From assembly GCA_015709655.1 (NCBI GenBank), contig CP054181.1:2166207-2230206 (forward strand): a stretch of 64,000 nucleotides of DNA. Direction: 5' to 3'. Shown piece by piece: positions 34,809 to 42,887 of this stretch. The stretch's first letter is position 1. Each line of letters begins with the position of its first letter. A program made the translations under genes and the position numbers. The notes under the pieces are model-generated. The model was not told where the DNA came from, ran no database searches, and saw only the letters and a list, made by a program, of their open reading frames with translations. Source of the stretch: Ignavibacteria bacterium. GTDB lineage: Bacteria > Bacteroidota > Ignavibacteria > Kapaibacteriales > Kapaibacteriaceae.

Positions 34809-36608
34809 CTAGTTGATTTTTGGCGGTGCAACCCATGGAAGCTTGGGTAGATCTGCCTCGGTAGGACGAATCTCGACATCTTCGAACAGGAGGTCCGGTA
34901 CAATCACAGTGGCGATTGTATAGCCCGAGCCGCCAGTTAAAAACGCATTGCCGATGGCGGGTGCGAGATAATTGTGTGCGTTGAATACTGTGCCGGTTGC
35001 CAGAATATCCTTAAATGATGCTGCAGATATCCCTGCGATCTCTACGCCGCGGACCGGTGTGGTCCGGCCATCAGCATACAGTTTATAAACTTGAAGTGGG
35101 GTAACAATATTCTGTCCGCTTGCCATAGGCATATCACCAGCCATAAGGGGATATACACCCGTCGCACCAAGGTTTTTATCCTGAATGCTGCTGACTACCA
35201 GCACATAATCCAGCTCGCGATCCTTCCTAAGCTGCATTAGCTTTTTAACCATGGCGGCCGGTGTTAACTGCTTTGACTTGTCGGTATTTGTAAGTTCAAG
35301 CACGCTTATCATCGGTGAGCCATTACGGTAGTGTCCGTTGCTGCTCTTGATTCGCCGAGTTGGTATTCTGCCGGATAGTAACGAACGCAAGTATCCTTTT
35401 ACAATAAGATTCACGTTCTGAGCGGGCATTCCTTCATCGTCAATCGTATAGTATCCTGCCACCGGTGTTCCATGATAACGAGTGATCAGGGGGGTGGCAG
35501 TAACAGACAGGAACTCCGGCAGAACGCGAGCTCCGATTTTATTCTGGAATGCCATGGCAGGTCCGCCTGACATACTAACACCACCTTCGCTTGCCATTGC
35601 CCGCTGGGCAGTAAGGTTCGGTGCAAACTGCTGTGCAAAAATCTCGGCAGCAGCCTGACCGGTGAACAACACGGGTCCGTTATATGCTTCGATGGTTTCG
35701 CTTAGCTGAAGGTTTACTATGTTAGAAATCACTACTTTGGCTGTACTGCGCAGCGAATCAGCTGTTGGGAGGTCAGATGGTTTTAATCCGTATGCCGCAT
35801 ACGAGTCACTCAGTGGCATCCCATCGTGATCCTGAGCAACCGCGTACATTTCGAAGCCGGTAAACGCATGGAACCTGTGCGCACGCCTGCCTTCACTATT
35901 TGCGTACAGCCACTCTTCGGTGTTAAACTCCATTGCAACACGTGACGAGAGGAGATTGGTAGCTGAACGGAAAACATTGCTGACATTTTCAACTAAATCC
36001 TGGATATATTTCTGTGTGATGGTCAGCCCCTTCAGGGTTGTGTCAACCAGGTCATCAGCGCCGATCAGTGTGTAGTCCCAGGTGGTGTCGGTACGCGTAC
36101 GATTTTCGGCCGATGCCTGCTTCTTGGCATACACTTCCAGAGCTTGCTTGTAACACGCGTCAATAGCAAGCCACAACTCCCGGCGCAGGGTTGCGTAGTC
36201 CAGTTCCAGCGGCACCCTGCGATTGGTAAAAACTTCTTCCTGGTCCGTAGAGCCGAAAAACCCAAGACTAACATCAAAAAAGTTGGTATTGTCAAAACGC
36301 GGAGAGCCCACGCGAACCCGTACGCTTAACAGGTTGCCGTTGGTGGAATCGGTATCTTCTGCAGAACCGAGAACAGCATGTGCACCTACGTGACTGCGCA
36401 TGGCCAAACGAGCTTCAATGTGATACGGCCGTGCCAACTCACCAATATGCAGGTCAGTCATGGCACGGTTGATTTCATCATCTAACGCACGAAACAAATC
36501 GTCTCTGTTACCACCAAAGGCACTTGCCCATGAAGATGCCGTAAGAATTGTTATCAATAGAATGAGAGTTGTGCGGCCGATATGGTTAGGCAATTCGATA
36601 CAAGTCAT
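34809..36608 (-). CDS. exported TldE/PmbA-like protein
   Basis: 599 residues. A hydrophobic N-terminal segment (TTLILLITILTASSWASA) suggests export, unusual because classical TldD/TldE act in the cytoplasm. The TldD/PmbA fold is recognisable by 'GQAAAEIFAQQFAP', 'SVTATPLITRYHGTPVAGYYTIDDEGMPAQNVNLIVKGYLRSLLSGR' and the C-terminal 'YKLYADGRTTPVRGVEIAG'. The HExxxH zinc motif is missing (IFAQQF in its place), so this is the TldE-like partner. It overlaps the stop of the TldD-like gene by 4 nt (ATGA), and the two are likely translated together and form a heterodimer. Confidence 0.85.
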   Translation of the reverse strand: MTCIELPNHIGRTTLILLITILTASSWASAFGGNRDDLFRALDDEINRAMTDLHIGELARPYHIEARLAMRSHVGAHAVLGSAEDTDSTNGNLLSVRVRVGSPRFDNTNFFDVSLGFFGSTDQEEVFTNRRVPLELDYATLRRELWLAIDACYKQALEVYAKKQASAENRTRTDTTWDYTLIGADDLVDTTLKGLTITQKYIQDLVENVSNVFRSATNLLSSRVAMEFNTEEWLYANSEGRRAHRFHAFTGFEMYAVAQDHDGMPLSDSYAAYGLKPSDLPTADSLRSTAKVVISNIVNLQLSETIEAYNGPVLFTGQAAAEIFAQQFAPNLTAQRAMASEGGVSMSGGPAMAFQNKIGARVLPEFLSVTATPLITRYHGTPVAGYYTIDDEGMPAQNVNLIVKGYLRSLLSGRIPTRRIKSSNGHYRNGSPMISVLELTNTDKSKQLTPAAMVKKLMQLRKDRELDYVLVVSSIQDKNLGATGVYPLMAGDMPMASGQNIVTPLQVYKLYADGRTTPVRGVEIAGISAASFKDILATGTVFNAHNYLAPAIGNAFLTGGSGYTIATVIVPDLLFEDVEIRPTEADLPKLPWVAPPKIN

Positions 36609-38341
36609 GGCCGTGCTTCCGGTGATGTGGTGGTACGTGTTTCAGGATTGCTCAGGATGGGAAGTTTGGCTTGCGACTTTTGCTTCTTCTGAGCTTCGAT
36701 GCTGCGGACGAGCAGTGAGGGGGAGCTGGCACTTACGGGAACACCGCCTGACTCGGCACCGCAGACCCCATTAAAAATACCGGTATCATTGCCGGCTGCT
36801 ACGATATTATTAAACGTTACCAGTGGTGTACCGATCAGGTCAACGCCGCGAACCAGTTCATCGGGACGTCCGTCGGCAAACACCTTGTACACTACCAGGG
36901 GCAGTACATTAAAAGCATTGGGCACGGTACGCCCCGTAAAGGTAAAGCCCCCTTCAATGTCCTCGAAGTACAAGCCATATTCCTTGCCTTCTTGCCTGCA
37001 TATTGCGCGTAATGAATCGCGCAGCTGCGTAACCGGGATGGTTCGCGATGCAGAAACAATCAGGTTGCTCTGGCGCGATACAGCCTTTGCGCCTGCCTGA
37101 CGCCGGCCGTGTCCGTTACTGTGATCAAAATTCTCAATGGGCGATCTGCTCATCAGGAAGCTCTTAAAAACCCCTTTGTCAACTGCAGTTACCGTCTGCG
37201 CAGGTACACCCTCGTCATCTACGTCGTATGCACCAACCAGATCGGTTCCGTTCAGTGACCGCTTATGGGGGTCGAAAATCACGCTGATGAAATCGGGAAG
37301 GATTGGTTTGTTAAGAAAAGTTTTGAAGGTTTGACTGCTATTAACATCCTTTTGCCGATGACCCTCCACGCGGTGACCGAAAATCTCGTGAAAGAATACG
37401 CCAGCGGCACGTCCGGAGAGGATGGCAGGGCCGCTATAGGTTTCGGCGAGTGGAGCTGTGCGCAGCTGCAGTGCAAGGTCGCGGATGGTACGTGCTTCGT
37501 GCAACAGTACGCTCATTGTGGGGAGACCGTCTTCGGTAAATGCCGCAAACGATCGATATAACGGGATGCTCATCCCGTCGGCAGCCTTTGTTCCGCACTG
37601 TATCATCAGCTGAACAATAGGCTCGTAGGTGCGAACGACGGTACCTTCGCTGGTAACAAATCTTTTTACGATATACTTGGCAACAATACTTGCAGATCCG
37701 GAGAACATCAGTGGTGATTCAGCAAATACGGCCGAGATTGCCCGTACATTCTCTTCCCATTGCGTCTGATCAAACGGGAAGGGAGGGGGCTCTTGTTTAA
37801 GGGTAAACGGCTTTTCAACCGACATGTCGGCCGAGGTGTCTTCGTCGCGTACCTTCACCTGCAGGTTGGTGAGTACTTTTTGATAGCGTTCAGCGGCAGA
37901 TCGGTATGCGCGGTCAGTAGCTCGCCAGATTACGTGCTGAATTGCATATTGATCTGTGCCGAAGGGGAGTTGTACACCACGGGTTCCGCGACCCATTTCA
38001 AAGGCAACGCCTCGGATGCTGTGAGTGTTGTCGAACTGATACGACCCAACGCGGAGATCCACGTCGAGTATCCGCCGGCTGTCAGACTGGTTTGCTTCTA
38101 ACTTGCCCAGCGAGGCACGAATGGTATGCGATTGGACCTCGGTAACACCGTATGACAGGTAATATGTATTGGGCGAAGCTGTCTGCAGCTTACTAAACGA
38201 GCGTGCAAGTTCGGCGCTCATGGCGTCAAGCACAACATCCGGCTGGGCGCTTATCGGAAGCACTCCGGCAAGCATGCAAATACCCGTCAGAAACAGGTTA
38301 ATCAGTGCAAATGGTTTTGTTCTCAACGGTAAGATTCTCAT
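36605..38341 (-). CDS. exported TldD-like metalloprotease
   Basis: 578 residues from ATG 38341 (an ATG at 38374 is also possible), followed by a signal peptide 'RTKPFALINLFLTGICMLAGVLPISAQ'. The zinc-binding HExxxH motif is intact (HEIFGH, about 318-323), with 'VEGHRQKDV' after it and 'GAYDVDDEGVPAQTVTAVDKG', typical of TldD. Family proteins cleave or mature modified peptides as TldD-TldE pairs; an exported version would act in the periplasm. The start overlaps the end of gpmA, so it belongs to the same minus-strand operon. The substrate is unknown. Confidence 0.88.
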   Translation of the reverse strand: MRILPLRTKPFALINLFLTGICMLAGVLPISAQPDVVLDAMSAELARSFSKLQTASPNTYYLSYGVTEVQSHTIRASLGKLEANQSDSRRILDVDLRVGSYQFDNTHSIRGVAFEMGRGTRGVQLPFGTDQYAIQHVIWRATDRAYRSAAERYQKVLTNLQVKVRDEDTSADMSVEKPFTLKQEPPPFPFDQTQWEENVRAISAVFAESPLMFSGSASIVAKYIVKRFVTSEGTVVRTYEPIVQLMIQCGTKAADGMSIPLYRSFAAFTEDGLPTMSVLLHEARTIRDLALQLRTAPLAETYSGPAILSGRAAGVFFHEIFGHRVEGHRQKDVNSSQTFKTFLNKPILPDFISVIFDPHKRSLNGTDLVGAYDVDDEGVPAQTVTAVDKGVFKSFLMSRSPIENFDHSNGHGRRQAGAKAVSRQSNLIVSASRTIPVTQLRDSLRAICRQEGKEYGLYFEDIEGGFTFTGRTVPNAFNVLPLVVYKVFADGRPDELVRGVDLIGTPLVTFNNIVAAGNDTGIFNGVCGAESGGVPVSASSPSLLVRSIEAQKKQKSQAKLPILSNPETRTTTSPEARP

Positions 38342-38909
38342 CAAGGTTATAAATAATCGGTATGCCTGTTGCAATTTCGGTTTTTAAAATTTCATCGGGT
38401 GTAAGGTGCTCAATCATCATCACCAGCGATCGCAGAGAGTTGCCGTGAGCTACAACAAGTACGTTCTTGTTTTGTAGCAATAGCGGCTTAATATGGGCTT
38501 CGTAGTAGGGCGCTACGCGTTCGCGGGTCATCGCCAGCGATTCACCGTTGGGTGGGGCGATATCGTATGATCTGCGCCATTGGTGGACCTGCTCGGCACC
38601 ATATTTTTCGGCAGTTTCTGCCTTATTCAGACCCTGAAGGTCGCCGTAGTGACGCTCGTTTAGCGCCTGATCGCGGTGAACGGGTACGCCGGTGATTCCG
38701 GCAGCCTCCATGGCAATGGTAGCCGTATTGATGGCGCGCTGAAGAACCGATGTGAACACAACATCAACCGGGTGCGACCGTAGTAGCTCGCCCGCATGTT
38801 GTGCTTCGCTGCGGCCCTGTGGCGAGAGATCAACATCTACCCAGCCGGTAAAGCGGTTTTCAAGATTCCACTGCGACTGCCCGTGGCGCAGTAATATTAA
38901 TGTTGACAT
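38298..38909 (-). CDS. gpmA: 2,3-bisphosphoglycerate-dependent phosphoglycerate mutase
   Basis: 203 residues. Interconverts 3- and 2-phosphoglycerate in glycolysis. The phospho-histidine motif LLRHGQSQWN (H9) is at the start, followed by 'FTGWVDVDLSPQGRSEA', 'TSVLQRAINTA' and 'LNERHYGDLQGLNKAETAEKYG'; the second catalytic His is in 'VLVVAHGNSLRSL'. Shorter than the ~250-residue E. coli enzyme but normal for this group. It lies 17 nt after mce and overlaps the exported tldD-like gene. Confidence 0.93.
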   Translation of the reverse strand: MSTLILLRHGQSQWNLENRFTGWVDVDLSPQGRSEAQHAGELLRSHPVDVVFTSVLQRAINTATIAMEAAGITGVPVHRDQALNERHYGDLQGLNKAETAEKYGAEQVHQWRRSYDIAPPNGESLAMTRERVAPYYEAHIKPLLLQNKNVLVVAHGNSLRSLVMMIEHLTPDEILKTEIATGIPIIYNLDENLTVENKTICTD

Positions 38910-38926
38910 AAATTTAGTCCTACCAA

Positions 38927-39334
38927 TCAGGATTTTTTCTCCGAGCAGAGTTCCATTAGAACACCGCCCGTGGATTTTGGGTGAAGAAAGGCAATCATCA
39001 TATCATGCGCGCCCGGACGTGGTGTGGCATCAATCAGCTCTACCCCGTGCACTTGTTTGTCTCGCAGGTCTTCATCCAGGTTGGTAGAGTGAAAGGCAAT
39101 GTGATGTATCCCCTCACCTTTTTTATCAATGAATTTTGCAATGGGGGAATCGGGTCGGGTTGCTGCAGTAAGCTCAATTCGTACTGAGCCAACTGAAAAC
39201 GAGGCAACAGCAACACCCTGGTCCTCCACAGTCTCGGTATGAAAGTCGGTTACGTTGAATAGCTTGCCATACAACTCAATTGCCTGTTGCAGATCCCGCA
39301 CCGCAATGCCAATATGATTTACACCATCAATCAT
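38927..39334 (-). CDS. mce: methylmalonyl-CoA epimerase
   Basis: 135 residues, a vicinal-oxygen-chelate fold enzyme that interconverts (R)- and (S)-methylmalonyl-CoA in propionate metabolism. Metal ligands are visible in 'VNHIGIAVRDL' (H), 'GEGIHHIAFHSTNLDEDL' (H) and 'GGVLMELCS' (E). 'FNVTDFHTETVEDQGVAVASFSVG' matches the family N-terminal half. It overlaps the upstream GlmU-like gene by 8 nt. Confidence 0.93.
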   Translation of the reverse strand: MIDGVNHIGIAVRDLQQAIELYGKLFNVTDFHTETVEDQGVAVASFSVGSVRIELTAATRPDSPIAKFIDKKGEGIHHIAFHSTNLDEDLRDKQVHGVELIDATPRPGAHDMMIAFLHPKSTGGVLMELCSEKKS

Positions 39335-40076
39335 GTGTGCTACGTAGTATTGCCTCGGTTTGCTGAAGGTCTGCAGGAGTGTTAATACCGTGGACTTCCC
39401 ATGACTTTTCAGTACAAAACGACGCGATACCCAAGCCCCTTTCCTTTAAAATCGCAATGATATCTGTGAGGTAGTATTCGCTCTGAGCGTTGGTGTTTTG
39501 CACGCTGTGCAGACTATCGAAAAGCGCCGTGCTTTGAACAACGTACACACCTGAATTGATTTCGCGAATCTTTTGTTGTGTTTCGGTTGCGTCTTTTTGT
39601 TCGATTATGCCAATCATCGTGTTGCTTTCATCCCTGATGATGCGTCCGTATCCCGTTGGATCGTCCACAACCGTTGTAAGAACGGTTGCCGTTGCATTTG
39701 ATTGGGTATGTGTATCCAAAAGACGTCGGAGGGTTGAGGCCGACAACAGGGGAACATCGCCTGAGAGGATCAGGACAGTTCCGTTGAGAGCGCCCAGTAC
39801 CGGCTCAGTTTGCAGCACCGCATGGCCGGTACCGCGTTGCTCTTCCTGAATAACCACACGGCATTCAGGGACAATGCTCGTAGCATAGTTAGCTACCGCC
39901 TGACGCTGATGTCCGGCAATAACCACGATCTGTTTTGGACGTAATGACTGTGCGGTTTCCAGCACATAGCCAAGAAGGGGCTTGTCGCGGAGTGGAGTAA
40001 GAACCTTTGCCCGGTCGGGGTTGCCCATACGCTTCCCCATGCCGGCGGCCAGAATAACAACAAAAATCTCCGACAT
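39327..40076 (-). CDS. single-domain GlmU-type NTP transferase (UDP-GlcNAc pyrophosphorylase-like)
   Basis: 249 residues, only the nucleotidyltransferase half of GlmU. The pyrophosphorylase signature 'LAAGMGKRMGNPDRAKVLTPL' is at 10-30, with 'GTGHAVLQTEPVL', 'LILSGDVPLL' and 'EQKDATETQQKIREINSGVYV' following. The left-handed beta-helix acetyltransferase domain is absent, so a separate enzyme must make GlcNAc-1-P. The ATG overlaps the panD stop (TGATG). Confidence 0.85.
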   Translation of the reverse strand: MSEIFVVILAAGMGKRMGNPDRAKVLTPLRDKPLLGYVLETAQSLRPKQIVVIAGHQRQAVANYATSIVPECRVVIQEEQRGTGHAVLQTEPVLGALNGTVLILSGDVPLLSASTLRRLLDTHTQSNATATVLTTVVDDPTGYGRIIRDESNTMIGIIEQKDATETQQKIREINSGVYVVQSTALFDSLHSVQNTNAQSEYYLTDIIAILKERGLGIASFCTEKSWEVHGINTPADLQQTEAILRSTHD

Positions 40077-40471
40077 CAGGAATGCTGACCTGCGATAGTG
40101 TACGGCTCTACCGAGTGGCTAATGCTAACGATGGTATTGGTACCATCCAGCAGCACCACCGTGGGCTTCCAGTCATGAGCTTCTTCGCTACTAACAGGAG
40201 TATAGGTAAGGATAATCACCGCATCGTTAACATGTGCCTTACGCGCTGCGGCGCCATTCACGCAGATATCACGCGAACCGCGCGTACCTGGAATCACGTA
40301 GGTATCGAACCGCTCACCGTTGTTGATATTTAAAACGCTGACTTTCTCGTAGGCCAAGATATCGGCCGCTTCCATAAGGTCGGGGTCAATCGTAAGGCTC
40401 CCTTCATAATACAGGTTCGCCTGCGTAACCCGTGCCCGATGGAGCTTGCTTTTAAACATGATACGTTGCAT
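40076..40471 (-). CDS. panD: aspartate 1-decarboxylase
   Basis: 131 residues. Makes beta-alanine for pantothenate and CoA synthesis. The self-cleavage site is present as YEGS (G24-S25, giving the pyruvoyl group), preceded by 'FKSKLHRARVTQANLYY'. 'GERFDTYVIPGTRGSRDICVNGAAAR' contains the conserved T/Y and the NGAAA loop, and 'VNDAVIILTY' follows. First gene of a tight minus-strand block (panD, glmU-like, mce, gpmA, tldD, tldE). Confidence 0.95.
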   Translation of the reverse strand: MQRIMFKSKLHRARVTQANLYYEGSLTIDPDLMEAADILAYEKVSVLNINNGERFDTYVIPGTRGSRDICVNGAAARKAHVNDAVIILTYTPVSSEEAHDWKPTVVLLDGTNTIVSISHSVEPYTIAGQHS

Positions 40472-40668
40472 AAGCTAATCCTGACAGTATCGCACAAAGT
40501 TACGAAATGGGGCATCCAACATCGTGATTTCATTTGTCTCATGAACGACTTCTGCCACCAACACAAAAAACAGTGAGTATAGCTCACAACTCCAGCATTA
40601 GTTGTGTTAGGAATTACAATTGAGTATATTGTCGAGCCTACTCTTCTTTGTAACGAAAGGGCGCACCT

Positions 40669-41369
40669 ATGTATCGGATTGCCTCGAGTGTTATAGCCGT
40701 TCTTGTAATCGTGGGCTTCATGGTTTCATTATCTGCATACGTATGCGAATGTGTGCCACCACAACAGCAATGCAACTGGGATGATTGTTTGCCCGCAGTT
40801 GATGTACAGCCCGGTATGACACATGTTTCAATAGTCACGGAACAAGATACATGCACCGCAATGGTTTTTTTTGGTGCAGCAGAAATTTAACCGGTACTGA
40901 TTGCGGAAAAATTGATTAGGATGTTTCTTGTGAATATAAGATTCAAAAGGTATGCTTCCCTGAGGAGTGTTTGCCTTCATGCATTTCTGTGGAAATGAAC
41001 GGAGTACTTCAGAATCTAATTATAGAGATAGCTCGTGATAATCCTGCTGAACACTTTGTCCCAACTTCTTCTCAGTGGCTGATTCGCGGTTATAAAACAG
41101 CATACAGATTAGGCTTCCCAGCGTGCTTTTCATGCACTATGAATGGTATCGCCAACTGTACCGAAATTGAGGCATGTGGCAGTTCAACGTGTTTTGAATG
41201 GTATGAAGCTTACAAGTGTGAATCTCCGGTCTGCCCATCAATAAACCCTCCGTGTTTGCCGCCATGTCCAGGACCAGCAATAACATTGAACGCCACGAAT
41301 GATAGAAATATAACCGTTGGCGAATGTTTTCCACCACTTAAGGCCTGTATTCTCTGCGGTTATCAATGA
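40669..41369 (+). pseudogene. cysteine-rich secreted protein gene, frameshifted
   Basis: ATG 40669 encodes a signal peptide (IASSVIAVLVIVGFMVSLSAYVCE) and Cys-rich sequence (CECVPPQQQCNWDDCLPAV) that ends soon after a T8 run (40865-40872). A -1 shift at that run would continue 'WCSRNLTGTDCGKID', then TAG (40917-40919), then 'DVSCEYKIQKVCFPEECLPSC' into a second block (40971-41369) with more Cys pairs ('CTMNGIANC', 'CESPVCPSINPPCLPPC'). This looks like one ~230-codon gene with a frameshift and a stop. It belongs to the same Cys-rich class as 33434-34117. Confidence 0.65.
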
Positions 41370-41768
41370 ACGTCATAATAAATAAAATGGTGAGAATGTT
41401 GCTATTAGCTTTACTCGCCTTCCGGATGCCGGCATACAGTCAGGAGTTTGTCGAGAAACAGCGGTTTAAAGGAATTCCGTCACAAGATAAATATGGCGTA
41501 CTGCATAGTGCAGATTATCGGTTCACGAAGCCGAGATGAGATTTTGGTGTTTTCACAAACAACAAAGAATCACTACCCTCAAATATCCCATTTACGCTCA
41601 GGAACGCATGTTGTCTGCGTATCTCGTCATGACGTACCCAGTGGTAAGTGTACTGGCTTCTGGTTCCTGCCTGACGGTATAATACCCCAGGATAATGATG
41701 GAAACATACTGTATTGTACTGACTTTGAAGGGAAAGAGCAAAAGATTGTAACGATTAGTCTGGAGTAA
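41366..41768 (+). pseudogene. truncated secreted-protein gene carrying a duplicated 3' end
   Basis: Starts at the overlapping ATGA of the Cys-rich gene: 'MNVIINKMVRMLLLALLAFRMPAYSQ' is a signal peptide, and the frame ends at a TGA near 41540. From 41518 to 41768 and beyond the DNA is ~94% identical to 44175-44450, the 3' end of the thioredoxin-like gene (IGSRSRDEILVFSQTTKNHYPQISHLRSG...KIVTISLE). Most of the gene between the signal peptide and this end has been deleted. Confidence 0.7.
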
Positions 41769-42370
41769 GTAGTCAGCTCCAGGGCGATGTGGATATTGGG
41801 CTAACTCCAGATATTTCGTAGGCGGACTCGTGATTGTCAGTTGATTGAAAGGCTCATGAGCTGTAAAGCTGATTTGTAAGGCTTACGCTTGCTCAGCGAG
41901 CATCTGCCTGAAGGCCTGATTCTCTAACCGTAGCCGGTGGGTCTCAGGGTCGGCTTTGCGCATAGTGCCGGACAATCCTGCTTCTCCCAATACCTGGAGC
42001 TTGTTCTTCCAGTTGTGGACCTGACTTGCCGTTTTATCTGGTTTACGGGATGTGCCTTCGCGCTCTGCTTCTTCCGGGACCGCACGTTTGGTTTCCATGT
42101 TCCAGCTCTGGTATGTTCACATCAACGTCTCTTGTGAAGATTGTTTGTACAATCAGGGGTCCTTCTACAGTCATTTGGGGGATAGAAAGGGACAGGTTGT
42201 AAACTATTGTGTACGCATCGGAGGACTGAGGACGGAGATTCAGTCTATGGTGACAGTACATCAGGTCCTGATTCAGGCGACCATGAGATACAATGATTTG
42301 GAATAATGCTATTTTTTTTTTTACATTAGAAAATAAATACTGATTTGTACACATTAATTGGGAGGGGGCT
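41769..42370. other. intergenic zone with an IS3-type fragment
   Basis: Contains the orfA fragment described at 41881-42098. The remainder (42099-42370) has no supported gene; it ends with an AT-rich stretch and the strong ribosome site GGGAGGGGGCT before ATG 42371. Confidence 0.5.
41881..42098 (-). pseudogene. IS3-type OrfA fragment
   Basis: Minus-strand fragment reading 'SRKPDKTASQVHNWKNKLQVLGEAGLSGTMRKADPETHRLRLENQAFRQMLAEQA'-type sequence (shown in parts: VHNWKNKL, LGEAGLSGT, DPETHRLRLENQ). It is homologous to the remnants at 3619 and 11614 but carries W where those have TGA. No orfB accompanies it. Confidence 0.75.
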
Positions 42371-42838
42371 ATGAATGCCTTTACGAAACTCACATTCCTG
42401 TTTGTTGCAGGCTTTTGTTACAATCTTGGTTCGGTTATGGCGGCTACTGCTGAGTACACACTTGTCCGGATGAAACCCGGCCAAGGGAATAGACAGTATG
42501 TGACGGCTGGAGACAAGCAAACAGCTTATTGCCCTACGGGGGGAAATGAATGCTACGTTATCGTATCAGTTGATGGCCCGGATGGTCCGTGCGACGAGGT
42601 TCTGCCGGGCGGTTTGATTCTAACGGGTAAGGTGTCGGGTGTTACCGGGTATCACGTCAATGGTGTGGACTCTCAGGCGATTCCGAAATCAGGTTTCACG
42701 TTTGCTCCGGGTGAATACGCGGTACGGATTACGGCATGCTCGGCATATCCTTCGTATGTTAATATGCAGGTTAGCCTGGATGGCATCGTGGTTGAACCGG
42801 ATGGTACATTTAGAGTGCTATTTCCCTATATTCCGTAG
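42371..42838 (+). CDS. small secreted protein of unknown function
   Basis: 155 residues with a signal peptide (MNAFTKLTFLFVAGFCYNLGSVMAA) and a beta-rich mature part with six cysteines (YCPTGGNEC, DGPDGPCDEV, ITACSAYP). No family recognised. A strong ribosome site GGAGGGGG precedes the ATG. The thioredoxin-like gene follows 49 nt downstream on the same strand, suggesting an operon of exported proteins. Confidence 0.65.
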   Translation: MNAFTKLTFLFVAGFCYNLGSVMAATAEYTLVRMKPGQGNRQYVTAGDKQTAYCPTGGNECYVIVSVDGPDGPCDEVLPGGLILTGKVSGVTGYHVNGVDSQAIPKSGFTFAPGEYAVRITACSAYPSYVNMQVSLDGIVVEPDGTFRVLFPYIP

Positions 42839-42887
42839 AGTTTCGAGCCGCTATAATGCTATCATCGTTAACGAAGGGGGCTGCGTT

